NCBI RefSeq assembly: GCF_934660935.1
Contig: NZ_CAKUIH010000007.1
Span: 37,774 to 101,773 of the forward strand
Origin: an uncultured Parolsenella sp.
GTDB lineage: Bacteria > Actinomycetota > Coriobacteriia > Coriobacteriales > Atopobiaceae
DNA: 64,000 nt
Reading direction: 5' to 3'
The position numbers were made by a program, and so were the translations under genes. Below the pieces are notes generated by a model. The model saw nothing but the letters and a program-made list of their open reading frames with translations. It had not been told where the DNA came from and ran no database searches. This document shows positions 56,315 to 64,000 of this stretch, piece after piece (position 1 is the first letter of the stretch; each line of letters opens with the position of its first letter).

Positions 56315-56554
56315 ATGGCTCGACCGCGCGGCTTAGAGCGTGCCGTGCGCGTCGCCTGGGCCCTGGCGCTTCACGTGGGTGTGCCCGCCCTTATCGCGCG
56401 GCTGCCCACGACGACCGGCATGCGCCTGCGTGACTTCGCCGACTTCTACCCCGAGCAGGCCGCCGTTGGTTGTGCGTGCATTGCGCTGCTCGTGGCAGGT
56501 GGACTAGCGAAGCTGCGCGACGGGGTGGGCTCGCGGGCTGCGGGGGAATCGTGA
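56315..56554 (+). CDS. possible small membrane protein, 79 residues
   Basis: The frame from ATG 56315 encodes MARPRGLERAVRVAWALALH and two hydrophobic segments (about residues 9-25 and 46-62), ending KLRDGVGSRAAGES. RBS is weak. It could start further upstream at 56207. No family recognised. Codon use is GC-rich like chromosome genes, so it may be real. Confidence 0.4.
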   Translation: MARPRGLERAVRVAWALALHVGVPALIARLPTTTGMRLRDFADFYPEQAAVGCACIALLVAGGLAKLRDGVGSRAAGES

Positions 56555-56877
56555 GCGATGTCATTGCGGGATGGGCTACGCCTGAGATGGCTGCAATTTG
56601 AAAAACCTCTCTTGAGGAGGGGGAAGTCGATGCTCCTTCTCCGACGGCTTGTACTTGCTGCTCTTGCGTAGGCGCATGTGCGCTCGCCTGCTTCTATGTT
56701 TAAGAAGTATCGTGGGGCGTTGTGCAGTAACTTAATGTCCGAAAGCGCCGCTAGTATTGAATCTATATACGAGAGCTGAGCCGCTTTTCACGCACAGAGC
56801 GCGTATTCAACGATTCGAGCAACCGCTCACGGGAAGAACGAGCAGCCAGAATGGAGGGGGAGGGCAAAGGGGTTATC
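56555..56877. other. intergenic region between the ATPase unit and the tracrRNA
   Basis: No gene is seen. A small hairpin CCTC-N4-GAGG lies at 56610. TTAATG at 56731 and TATTGA 17 bp later form a poor promoter candidate reading toward cas9. Composition is more AT-rich than the chromosomal genes upstream. Confidence 0.35.
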
Positions 56878-57015
56878 CTGAAAAACAAAGGAGCCTCCCA
56901 TGGGAGGCTCCAGGCGAAGTCAAATTGCCCCCTACGGGGCGTCCTCGTAAGGAGGACATTTTTGGCAAAGCCGTATTTTGACTCGCAGTGTCGATCCGAC
57001 TGGTAATCGGAGGAC
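56878..57015 (-). ncRNA. predicted tracrRNA, antisense upstream of cas9
   Basis: At 56976-57008 the plus strand carries a near-copy of the CRISPR repeat (TTTTG, a changed ACTC for GT, then GCAGTGTCGATC, CGACTGGTAATC). The minus-strand transcript would therefore carry an anti-repeat complementary to crRNA with a bulge, as in known tracrRNAs. After the anti-repeat come hairpins GTCCTC/GAGGAC, GCCCC/GGGGGC and a terminator GGAGCCTCCCA/TGGGAGGCTCC (56890-56911) followed by TTTGTTTTTC. An extended -10 (TGATACAGT on the minus strand, plus 57022-57030) puts the start near 57015. Length about 138 nt. Ends are estimates. Confidence 0.85.
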
Positions 57016-57051
57016 ACCCAGACTGTATCACGACCGAGGGGACGAGTTGCC

Positions 57052-60000
57052 ATGAATCTCAGAAACTATCGCGGGAGCTACAGCATCGGCCTTGATATGG
57101 GCACCGGCTCCGTTGGCTGGTCCGTGGTCGATGAGAACGGCAAGTTGCTTCATTTCAAGAAGCAACCCACATGGGGTAGCAGACTCTTCGACAGCGCGCA
57201 GCCTGCGTCCGAGGCGCGAGCCCATCGTGGACAGCGTCGTCGTTACGTTCGCCGTCGGTGGCGCCTCAACCTCCTCCAGGATCTTTTCAGTGAAGAAATG
57301 AGTCGGGTTGACCCCGAGTTCTTTACGCGCCTGAACATGTCCCGCCTCGTCGAGGGCGACCCGATCTTCAATGGCGATGACTTTACGATCGATGACTACT
57401 ACAGGCGTTTTCCCACTATCTACCACCTTCGCAAATGGCTAATGGAGACGGACGAGAAGGCTGACCTCCGCCTCGTCTACCTTGCTATGCACAACATCGT
57501 CAAGCATCGCGGCAACTTCCTTCGCGAAGACGAGAAGAACCTGAGGTCAGAGGATGCAAACCCCAAAAAGGCATCCAAGGCGTTCTTCGCTGCTTTTTCG
57601 GAGTGGTGTCTGTCTCATGACTATGACAAGCCTACGGATAAGAGTGAGCAGCTTGACAACATCCTGCGTAACGAGGAGAAGCTGAACCGCTCCTCTCTTG
57701 CCCAGGAGATCGCGCCTCTCATTGTCGTCTCCGGAGCAGAGAACCTTGACCCTAAGAGGGCTTCCAAGGCTTTCGCCAACGCGATGCTTGGCCTTGCCGC
57801 CGAGTTCAAAGACATCTTTGGAGACTTCGCCTGCGAGAAGACGAAGGTCTCTCTTGGTGCCGAGGAGGACCTCGACGCTCTTAAGGAAGCATGCCCGGAC
57901 GATAGCGTCGAGCTGCTTGACGCGCTTTGTGGCGTCTATTCTGCCTTTGTGCTCCAGGGGCTGCTCTCCTATGCTCCCGGCGAGAGCATCTCTGCCAACA
58001 TGATCAAGAAGTACGAGCAGTATGACGCTGATCTGGAGATCCTCAAGGGTCTTGTGCGCGAATACTGCTCCAAGGAGGCGTACAGGGCGTTTTTCCGTGG
58101 CCCCACCTACCACGAGCTTGACGCTGAGGACCCCTCTGAGGACTACAGCTATGACAAGGCCCAGGGATACACCGCCTACAACCTGCACAAGCTTGGCTAT
58201 GACGATTTCAAAAAGGAAGTCGAAAAGCTATTCAAGGGGACGAGCGCGACTTCAGACGAGCACTATGCGGACATGATTGCTCGCTTCGAGAGGCAGCAAT
58301 TCCTTCGCAGGCTCAAGACGAGCGACAACGGCTCAATCTACTACCAGCTTCACCTCGAGGAGCTCAAGGCAATCATCGAGAATCAGGGACGTTTCTATCC
58401 GTTCCTCAGGCGTGATGCCGCGAAGATCGAGAGCCTGGTCTCCTTCCGCATTCCGTATTACGTTGGACCTCTGACGGGCAAGAACGCTCGTCAGGACGCT
58501 CATGGCAAGAATCGCTTCCAGTGGTCCGAGCGTAAGCCCGGCATGGAGGATGCGGTCATTACTCCGTGGAACTGGGACCAGGTCATCGATAAAAACAAGA
58601 GCGCCGAGAACTTCATTCTCCGTATGACGGGTGATTGTACCTATCTTGCGGGTGAGAAAACCCTGCCCAAGTGCTCGCTGCTTTACGAGGAGTTCTGCGT
58701 TCTCAATGAGCTTAACGGTGTGCGCTGGAGCGATGACGGCGACAATTGGCCCAGGCTCACCAGGGAACAGCGCGAAGGTATCGTGCGTGACCTCTTCCAC
58801 AAACATAAGACGGTCAAGTACGATGCGATTGCCGATTGGCTTGTTCGGAATGGGTATGCCCCCAACGCGCATGTTAAGGGCGGACAAGGTGCCTCGGCCC
58901 TGGAATCCAAGCTTAGTTCGTGGTTCTTCTTCACGAAGGATATTCTGCACGTTGACGATATCGTGCCCGGCACCAAGCTCTTCGAGGACGTTGAGACCAT
59001 CATCCTGTGGGGCACGCTCTTTGAGGACCGTGGGATTCTCAAGGAGAAGCTGGAGGCCGAGTTTGGTGCCGCTGGGAGTGGCCTTCTTGATACCGCCCAG
59101 ATCAAGGCAATCTGCAGCAAGAAGCGCTTCATGGGATGGGGAAGACTCTCGAAGAAGTTCCTCTGTGGCCTTAAGGTTGACGCGCAGAACGGGCGCAAGG
59201 TTTCCATCATGGACGTCCTTCGTGAGGGCAATCCCAACTCGACTCGTCGCAACGGTGAGACGATGGTGATGATGGAGGCCCTTCGTGACGAGGACCTTGG
59301 GTTCCAAAAGGCGGTCGACGCCGCGAACAGGGCCTACTATGCCGAGGAGGGGAGCAGTCTCGGCGTCAATGACCTACCGGGGTCTCCTGCGATTCGTAGG
59401 AGCCTGTACCAGGCGATTCGTATCGTGGACGAGATCGTAGACATTGCCGGCCACGCTCCCGCGAACATCTTCATCGAGGTAACGCGTGATGAGGACGAGA
59501 GGAACAAGGGCAAGAGGACGAGGCGTCGCTATGAGCAGCTAAAGGCGGCTCTGGACGCCATTAAGAAGGATGATCCGCAGGTCTGGGAGGAGTTCAAGGG
59601 GATCTCTCCCGCCGATCTTGACGAGCGCCTCACGCTTTACTTCATGCAGCGCGGCAGGTGTCTGTACTCTGGTCACCGCATCAAAATCGAGCAGCTTTCG
59701 AACGCTGGTCTTTATGAGGTGGATCACATCATTCCTCGTGCCTATATCAAGGATGATAGCCTTGAGAATAAGGCGCTCGTGTATCGCGAGGAGAACCAGA
59801 GGAAGACGGACGAGCTGCTGCTTGACGAGGGCATTAGACGCAAAAGGGGCTCGTACTGGCAAAGCCTATACGATGCGCGGCTAATTGGGCGTAAGAAGTT
59901 CAGCAACCTGAAGCGCTCTGAAATTAAGGAAGACAGCAGCCTGATGAAGAGCTTCATCGCGCGTCAGCTGGTCGAGACCTCGCAGATGGTCAAGCTTGTC

Positions 60001-61200
60001 CAGTCGCTCCTTGAGGCGCGCTATGCCGACGAGGGGACAAAGATTGTTCCCGTGAAGGCGAGCATGTCTCACGATCTCCGGGAAGCCGTTGGGTTTGTGA
60101 AGTGCCGCGAGGCGAACGATTATCACCACGCCCATGACGCATACCTGGCCTGCCGCATTGGCCTCTTCATCCAGATGAGGCACCCCGGCATTTACGACAA
60201 TCCCATTGGCTACGCGCGCGTGGTCAAGAACTACGTGAGCTCTCAGGCAAAGATCTTCAATCGCACCCACCAGATGCCAGGTTCGGCCGGCTTTGTCATC
60301 AACAGCTTCTTGACCTCGGGGTTCGATAGGGAAACGGGAGAGGTCTTCAAGGATACGTGGGATGCCAATGCCGAAGTCGAAGGCATTCGTCGTGTTCTCA
60401 ACTACCGTCAATGCTACATCTCGCGTATGCCTTACGCAGATTCTGGTGCGTTTTGGAATGCCAATCCAATCGCGAAGCGTAAAAACCCGAAGCTAGAGCT
60501 GAAGCGGGGTCTTGATCCTCTGAGCTATGGTGGTTACGACAGCAAGACGGCAGCGTATTTCTTTATTTATAAAGCAAAAGATAAGCGTGAAAAGAGTGTC
60601 TTAAAGCTCGTCCAGTTGCCGGTTTATATTGAAGCGGCGATGGCAAAGGGAAACATAACGTTGGAAGAATATGCCCGCAAAGACGCCGAGGGGAGGGGAT
60701 TGTCGCTCGTCGAGATAAAGAAATCTCGCCTGTTAAAGAACCAAATGGTTGAAATTGGCGGTAGCCGTCTTTGGGTGACAGGTGAGGAAGAAATGAAGTG
60801 CGCATCGCAGCTGGCTTTTTCGCTGGATGAAATGGAATTGATTTGCGCTGTTTTGGGGCGGTCAAGCCAGGAGTCGGAGCTTACCGAGATCGTTTACAAA
60901 TTAATAGCAGCCAGGCTTGCTGCTTCTGATTGCGGGATGTTGAAGGATAACCTCTCCCTTGATGATCGCGAGAGTTCTTTTGCTGAGCTTCCATTCAATG
61001 ATCAGTGTGACCTCATTGAAAAGTTGCTGCTACTGTGTCGCGGTAATAAGAAATCATTGCCTATCAACCTGAGCTCGATTGGAGGAGCGAAGACAGCCGG
61101 AAGGTTGAGGCCGGCGAGGAGCAGCGTACCTGACGACTTTGTCATCATCGACCAGTCCGTAACCGGCATGTTTGAGAGGAAGACTCGTGTCGGGCTTTAG
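57052..61200 (+). CDS. cas9: type II-A CRISPR effector nuclease Cas9
   Basis: A 1382-residue RNA-guided DNA nuclease, close in size to SpCas9. RuvC-I has Asp15 (IGLDMGTGSVGW); the arginine-rich bridge helix is ARAHRGQRRRYVRRRWRL; RuvC-II has Glu809 (IFIEVTRDEDERNKG); HNH has Asp891-His892 (YEVDHIIPRAY) and Asn915, with the same His-Asn spacing as SpCas9; RuvC-III has His1026 and Asp1029 (DYHHAHDAYL). All catalytic residues are intact, so cleavage is expected. The C-terminal region after 1100 is the PAM-interacting part; the PAM cannot be read. The last 14 bp overlap cas1. The gene is less GC-rich toward its end than the chromosome. Confidence 0.97.
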   Translation: MNLRNYRGSYSIGLDMGTGSVGWSVVDENGKLLHFKKQPTWGSRLFDSAQPASEARAHRGQRRRYVRRRWRLNLLQDLFSEEMSRVDPEFFTRLNMSRLVEGDPIFNGDDFTIDDYYRRFPTIYHLRKWLMETDEKADLRLVYLAMHNIVKHRGNFLREDEKNLRSEDANPKKASKAFFAAFSEWCLSHDYDKPTDKSEQLDNILRNEEKLNRSSLAQEIAPLIVVSGAENLDPKRASKAFANAMLGLAAEFKDIFGDFACEKTKVSLGAEEDLDALKEACPDDSVELLDALCGVYSAFVLQGLLSYAPGESISANMIKKYEQYDADLEILKGLVREYCSKEAYRAFFRGPTYHELDAEDPSEDYSYDKAQGYTAYNLHKLGYDDFKKEVEKLFKGTSATSDEHYADMIARFERQQFLRRLKTSDNGSIYYQLHLEELKAIIENQGRFYPFLRRDAAKIESLVSFRIPYYVGPLTGKNARQDAHGKNRFQWSERKPGMEDAVITPWNWDQVIDKNKSAENFILRMTGDCTYLAGEKTLPKCSLLYEEFCVLNELNGVRWSDDGDNWPRLTREQREGIVRDLFHKHKTVKYDAIADWLVRNGYAPNAHVKGGQGASALESKLSSWFFFTKDILHVDDIVPGTKLFEDVETIILWGTLFEDRGILKEKLEAEFGAAGSGLLDTAQIKAICSKKRFMGWGRLSKKFLCGLKVDAQNGRKVSIMDVLREGNPNSTRRNGETMVMMEALRDEDLGFQKAVDAANRAYYAEEGSSLGVNDLPGSPAIRRSLYQAIRIVDEIVDIAGHAPANIFIEVTRDEDERNKGKRTRRRYEQLKAALDAIKKDDPQVWEEFKGISPADLDERLTLYFMQRGRCLYSGHRIKIEQLSNAGLYEVDHIIPRAYIKDDSLENKALVYREENQRKTDELLLDEGIRRKRGSYWQSLYDARLIGRKKFSNLKRSEIKEDSSLMKSFIARQLVETSQMVKLVQSLLEARYADEGTKIVPVKASMSHDLREAVGFVKCREANDYHHAHDAYLACRIGLFIQMRHPGIYDNPIGYARVVKNYVSSQAKIFNRTHQMPGSAGFVINSFLTSGFDRETGEVFKDTWDANAEVEGIRRVLNYRQCYISRMPYADSGAFWNANPIAKRKNPKLELKRGLDPLSYGGYDSKTAAYFFIYKAKDKREKSVLKLVQLPVYIEAAMAKGNITLEEYARKDAEGRGLSLVEIKKSRLLKNQMVEIGGSRLWVTGEEEMKCASQLAFSLDEMELICAVLGRSSQESELTEIVYKLIAARLAASDCGMLKDNLSLDDRESSFAELPFNDQCDLIEKLLLLCRGNKKSLPINLSSIGGAKTAGRLRPARSSVPDDFVIIDQSVTGMFERKTRVGL

Positions 61201-62068
61201 GAGCGTTGTCATCGAAAGCCCCTGCAAACTGTCATATAAGGGTGGCTATATGGTCGTTCGCAAGGAGGACGATACGGCCAAGGTCCACCTATCGGAATTT
61301 CATACCTTGGTGCTGCATACTAACCAGGCGTATATCAGTGCTTATCTGATGTCTGAGCTTGCCAAGTCGAAGATTTCGCTTGTCGTGTCCGACGAGCGTC
61401 ATGACCCCGTGGGACAGTATCTCCCTCTGTATGGTGCCCATAATACGAGTGGCAGAATTGACGAACAGCTCGAATGGGGTCCCGTTGCAAAGAAGCAGGT
61501 CTGGCAGCGAATCGTAAGGGACAAGATTCTGCATCAATCTCGCGTGCTCGGCGTGAGGGCTCGCGAAGAAGATGCTGTGCTGCTTGAAAAGGTTGCGGCC
61601 GAGGTTCGCTCGGGGGACAGTACGCATCGTGAGGCGCATGCCGCGCATGTGTATTTCCGCTCCCTTTTTGGTCCTGATTTCTCTCGTGACGACGATGGCC
61701 CCATTAATGCTGCCTTGAACTACGGGTATGCGCTGCTGTTGTCTTCTGTGAATAGAGAGATTGTCTCGAGGGGGTATCTCACCCAGGAGGGGATTTGCCA
61801 CCATAACGACTTCAACCAGTTCAATCTGAGTTGCGATTTTATGGAGCCGTTCAGACCGATTGTCGACCGAATCGTGTTTGACAACATAGAAGGTGAGTTT
61901 ACGAAGGACGACAAGTTGCTGCTTGTTGACATGCTCAACCAGGCGATTCCATACAGGGGTGGTTCATATCGAGTTGCTTCGGTGATCTCTCTGTACGTCA
62001 AAGACTGCCTCGATGCGCTTTCGAAGCGGCTGTCGGTCGATGCCATTGAACCTTTCGATGTCGTATGA
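61187..62068 (+). CDS. cas1: CRISPR integrase Cas1
   Basis: A 293-residue subunit of the spacer integrase. It starts with GTG: (V)SGFRSVVIESPCKLSYKGGYM is the usual type II Cas1 opening, with GAGAGGA seven bases upstream; a TTG 15 bp upstream is less likely. The catalytic Glu lies in HREAHAAHVYFRSLFG, and the His and acidic residues in GICHHNDFNQFNLSCDFMEP. It overlaps cas9 by 14 bp and cas2 by 4 bp. Confidence 0.95.
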   Translation: MSGFRSVVIESPCKLSYKGGYMVVRKEDDTAKVHLSEFHTLVLHTNQAYISAYLMSELAKSKISLVVSDERHDPVGQYLPLYGAHNTSGRIDEQLEWGPVAKKQVWQRIVRDKILHQSRVLGVRAREEDAVLLEKVAAEVRSGDSTHREAHAAHVYFRSLFGPDFSRDDDGPINAALNYGYALLLSSVNREIVSRGYLTQEGICHHNDFNQFNLSCDFMEPFRPIVDRIVFDNIEGEFTKDDKLLLVDMLNQAIPYRGGSYRVASVISLYVKDCLDALSKRLSVDAIEPFDVV

Positions 62069-62400
62069 GTGAGCTCGGGAGGTTGCGTTTCATGAGACTC
62101 ATCTGCTTCTTTGACCTGCCTGTCGAGACGGCAAGGCAGCGCAAAGACTATCGCCTATTTAGGAAGTTCTTGCTCAAGGATGGCTATCTGCCCCTTCAGG
62201 AGTCCGTCTACGCGAAGCTCGTGGTCAACGACGGGGCGGCGGGGCATGCTCTTGTCCGCCTTCGCAAGAATAGACCGCCGGCGGGTCTTGTTCAGGTGCT
62301 GAAGGTTACGGAGGCGCAGTTCTCGACGATGGAAGACATAACGGGAAAGCGTGAAGCTTATGACGAGGTAGACACGATGGAAGAGTTGCTGGTCCTATGA
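62065..62400 (+). CDS. cas2: CRISPR integrase Cas2
   Basis: A 111-residue partner of Cas1 in spacer acquisition. MRLICFFDLPVETARQRKDY is the ferredoxin-fold opening with the conserved Asp after FF; LLKDGYLPLQESVYAKLVVN follows. The ATG at 62065 overlaps the cas1 stop; a start at the internal MRLIC (residue 10) is also credible. It overlaps csn2 by 4 bp. Confidence 0.94.
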   Translation: MSELGRLRFMRLICFFDLPVETARQRKDYRLFRKFLLKDGYLPLQESVYAKLVVNDGAAGHALVRLRKNRPPAGLVQVLKVTEAQFSTMEDITGKREAYDEVDTMEELLVL

Positions 62401-63077
62401 GGCTTGTCTTCTCCGGTCTCGAGAATCCCATTGAGCTTATGCCTGGCAGATGCTCGACGGTCGAGGTGGAAAATCAAACCCTCTTTACCAGGATTGCGCA
62501 ATCGATGCTGTCTGGAGAGGGGCGCTATGCGACCGAACCCTATTCCATCTGGGATGGAGAAGACGAGCTAAGGCCGAAGGACACTCTGCTAATGGTGGAC
62601 AATCCGCTTAGTTTGCCTTGGGATGATCGTGCCTATATGGGTTCGATAGTTAAGCGAATTGAGCGCGAATATCTCGAAGACGAGGACCTTCGACGAACCG
62701 TGGAGGAGCTTCAGGGGTCCCTCGCTACAAGGCTTATGTCACTTGGGCTGGGCATGAATACCGATTTAGGATTTAGCCTAGAGTGGGACTTTAAGAGATA
62801 TCTCAAATTCATGGGGTTCGGAGTAAGCTATCAGGGGAGTAAGTCGTTCCTTGATAACCTATTGAATTTTCTCTCTCTGGCTCTTGACTCAGGGGACAAG
62901 AGGGTTATCGCGTTCGTGAATCTAAAGACGTTTTTATCAAAAAACGATTTCGAAACCTTCCTGGAGCAGGTATCGTTTTTAGAAACAAGGGTTTTGCTTC
63001 TTGAGAACAAGCAAGACGCGAATCAGTATGAGTACGAACAAAAAAGAGCGATTGACCTGGATTTTATCGAGAGCTAG
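62397..63077 (+). CDS. csn2: type II-A adaptation protein Csn2
   Basis: A 226-residue protein in the position of Csn2, the ring-forming DNA-end-binding factor needed for spacer acquisition. It shows the weak Csn2 pattern: short beta start MRLVFSGLENPIEL, then TLLMVDNPLSLPWDDRAYMG (residues 60-80), a helical middle with LEWDFKRYLKFMGFGV and a beta strand KRVIAFVNLKTFLS. Divergence is normal for this family; assignment rests on pattern plus gene order. It makes the locus subtype II-A. Confidence 0.85.
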   Translation: MRLVFSGLENPIELMPGRCSTVEVENQTLFTRIAQSMLSGEGRYATEPYSIWDGEDELRPKDTLLMVDNPLSLPWDDRAYMGSIVKRIEREYLEDEDLRRTVEELQGSLATRLMSLGLGMNTDLGFSLEWDFKRYLKFMGFGVSYQGSKSFLDNLLNFLSLALDSGDKRVIAFVNLKTFLSKNDFETFLEQVSFLETRVLLLENKQDANQYEYEQKRAIDLDFIES

Positions 63078-63132
63078 AGAACCGTTCCAGTCAGATTCGA
63101 ACGTCCTTTGCAGTGGGGAATTTGCGCCAATG
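63078..63132 (+). promoter_or_regulatory. CRISPR leader
   Basis: The 55 bp between csn2 and the first repeat should hold the leader and array promoter. It contains CCAGTCAGAT (63087-63096), exactly the reverse complement of ATCTGACTGG in the repeat, and TGCAGTG (63108), a direct match to another part of the repeat. No strong -35/-10 is visible. Confidence 0.6.
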
Positions 63133-64000
63133 GTTTTGGTGCAGTGTCGATCTGACTGGTAATCAAACACCCGCGCTGGGGAATCCAAGCGTACTCTGGT
63201 TTTGGTGCAGTGTCGATCTGACTGGTAATCAAACCTCGTGATTTCGATGCTCCCATAAGAAAAGGTTTTGGTGCAGTGTCGATCTGACTGGTAATCAAAC
63301 ACTGATGGTGCCATGGATAACGACGGGCGCGTTTTGGTGCAGTGTCGATCTGACTGGTAATCAAACTTGCTTGACTGCACTATCGGGCTACGGACAGTTT
63401 TGGTGCAGTGTCGATCTGACTGGTAATCAAACCATCATCTCGACCAAGTACCCGACCATCGAGTTTTGGTGCAGTGTCGATCTGACTGGTAATCAAACGG
63501 CTACTTCGAGAACGATGACGGGGAGAGAGTTTTGGTGCAGTGTCGATCTGACTGGTAATCAAACAGCAGCTGGACGAATCCAGCGACATCGTTAGTTTTG
63601 GTGCAGTGTCGATCTGACTGGTAATCAAACCGGATACGCTCCCATCCGACGGCGCTCTCAGTTTTGGTGCAGTGTCGATCTGACTGGTAATCAAACAGGA
63701 ACTATACGGTACCAACGAGCTTTCAAGTTTTGGTGCAGTGTCGATCTGACTGGTAATCAAACCTCCGCGCGGCCCAGCGTGCGCACCACCCGTTTTGGTG
63801 CAGTGTCGATCTGACTGGTAATCAAACTAGCAGCGCGACGGCCTCGCATCCACGCTTGTTTTGGTGCAGTGTCGATCTGACTGGTAATCAAACGATGACC
63901 AAGCACGCCTACTACATGACCCAGTTTTGGTGCAGTGTCGATCTGACTGGTAATCAAACGATGACCAAGCACGCCTACTACATGACCCAGTTTTGGTGCA
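63133..64000 (+). CRISPR. type II-A CRISPR array, 13 full repeats plus one cut by the window end
   Basis: The 36-bp repeat begins GTTTTGGTGCAG and ends GGTAATCAAAC. Copies start at 63133, 63199, 63265, 63331, 63397, 63463, 63529, 63595, 63661, 63727, 63792, 63858, 63924 and 63990 (partial). Spacers are 30 bp except the tenth (63763-63791), which is 29. No base difference was noticed among the repeats. The last two spacers (63894-63923 and 63960-63989) are identical. The GTTTT start places crRNA transcription on the plus strand, away from cas genes. The array continues beyond the window. Confidence 0.98.

Noticed and set aside
63074..63972. Open frames running through the CRISPR array encoding repeated LITSQIDTAPK
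   Set aside because: The periodic peptide is only a translation of the repeats; it is an artefact of the array.
63169..63989. Self-targeting spacers
   Set aside because: No spacer was recognised elsewhere in the window by eye; a full search of the genome and phages would be needed to say more.

Overview
The window is a high-GC, gene-dense bacterial chromosome segment. Gene content and style suggest an actinobacterium of class Coriobacteriia, probably Olsenella-like (Atopobiaceae). The clues are GC-rich codon use, a fused accDA, a fused hisZG, an arginine deiminase pathway, DUF6483 and a type II-A CRISPR system. The taxonomic call is inference; there is no rRNA gene in the window to confirm it, and I saw no tRNA gene.

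Layout. 1-4.4 kb: the 3' part of a fatty acid synthesis operon (fabF end, accB, fabZ, accC, fused accDA). 4.6-7.2 kb: an M18 aminopeptidase and a convergent phosphofructokinase. 7.5-13.4 kb: a TPP-riboswitch-controlled thiamine-precursor ECF transporter (ykoF-ykoE-ykoD-ykoC) followed by a radical SAM protein of unknown substrate. 13.5-24.6 kb: uvrA behind a LexA-type box, an aspartate/glutamate racemase (minus strand), ybaK, murJ, a secreted coiled-coil NlpC/P60 hydrolase, an ATP-grasp ligase resembling D-aspartate ligases, and a DegT-type aminotransferase. 25-30 kb: a complete branched-chain amino acid-type ABC transporter (SBP-H-M-G-F). 30.8-38.6 kb: one his operon, hisZG-D-C-B-H-A-F-I-E, behind two matched palindromes. 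39-42.8 kb: fruR-fruK-fruA. 43.1-46.9 kb: two odd proteins, a hydrolase-like/GNAT/HExxH membrane fusion and an NAD synthetase-like protein that has lost its catalytic motifs. 47-49.4 kb: ruvCAB behind a LexA-type box. 49.7-52.9 kb: DUF6483, arcA and an ornithine carbamoyltransferase. 53-57 kb: accessory DNA with a Panacea/Doc-type toxin-antitoxin pair between 20-bp direct repeats and a DUF234 ATPase behind three tandem palindromes. 56.9-64 kb: a complete type II-A CRISPR-Cas locus (antisense tracrRNA, cas9, cas1, cas2, csn2, leader and an array that runs off the window).

How it fits together. Most genes are housekeeping operons with 1-14 bp overlaps. Three regulatory themes are visible: a TPP riboswitch for thiamine uptake, LexA-type boxes before both DNA repair units (uvrA, ruvCAB), and paired operator-like palindromes before the his and fru operons. 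The intergenic regions carry two repeat families: short palindromes with a GGGAC-N-GTCCC core, and long elements of about 120-145 bp bounded by inverted repeats. The most unusual items are the antisense tracrRNA whose anti-repeat overlaps a possible cas9 promoter, the degenerate NAD synthetase with its three-domain neighbour, the long inverted-repeat elements, and the flanked toxin-antitoxin cassette.
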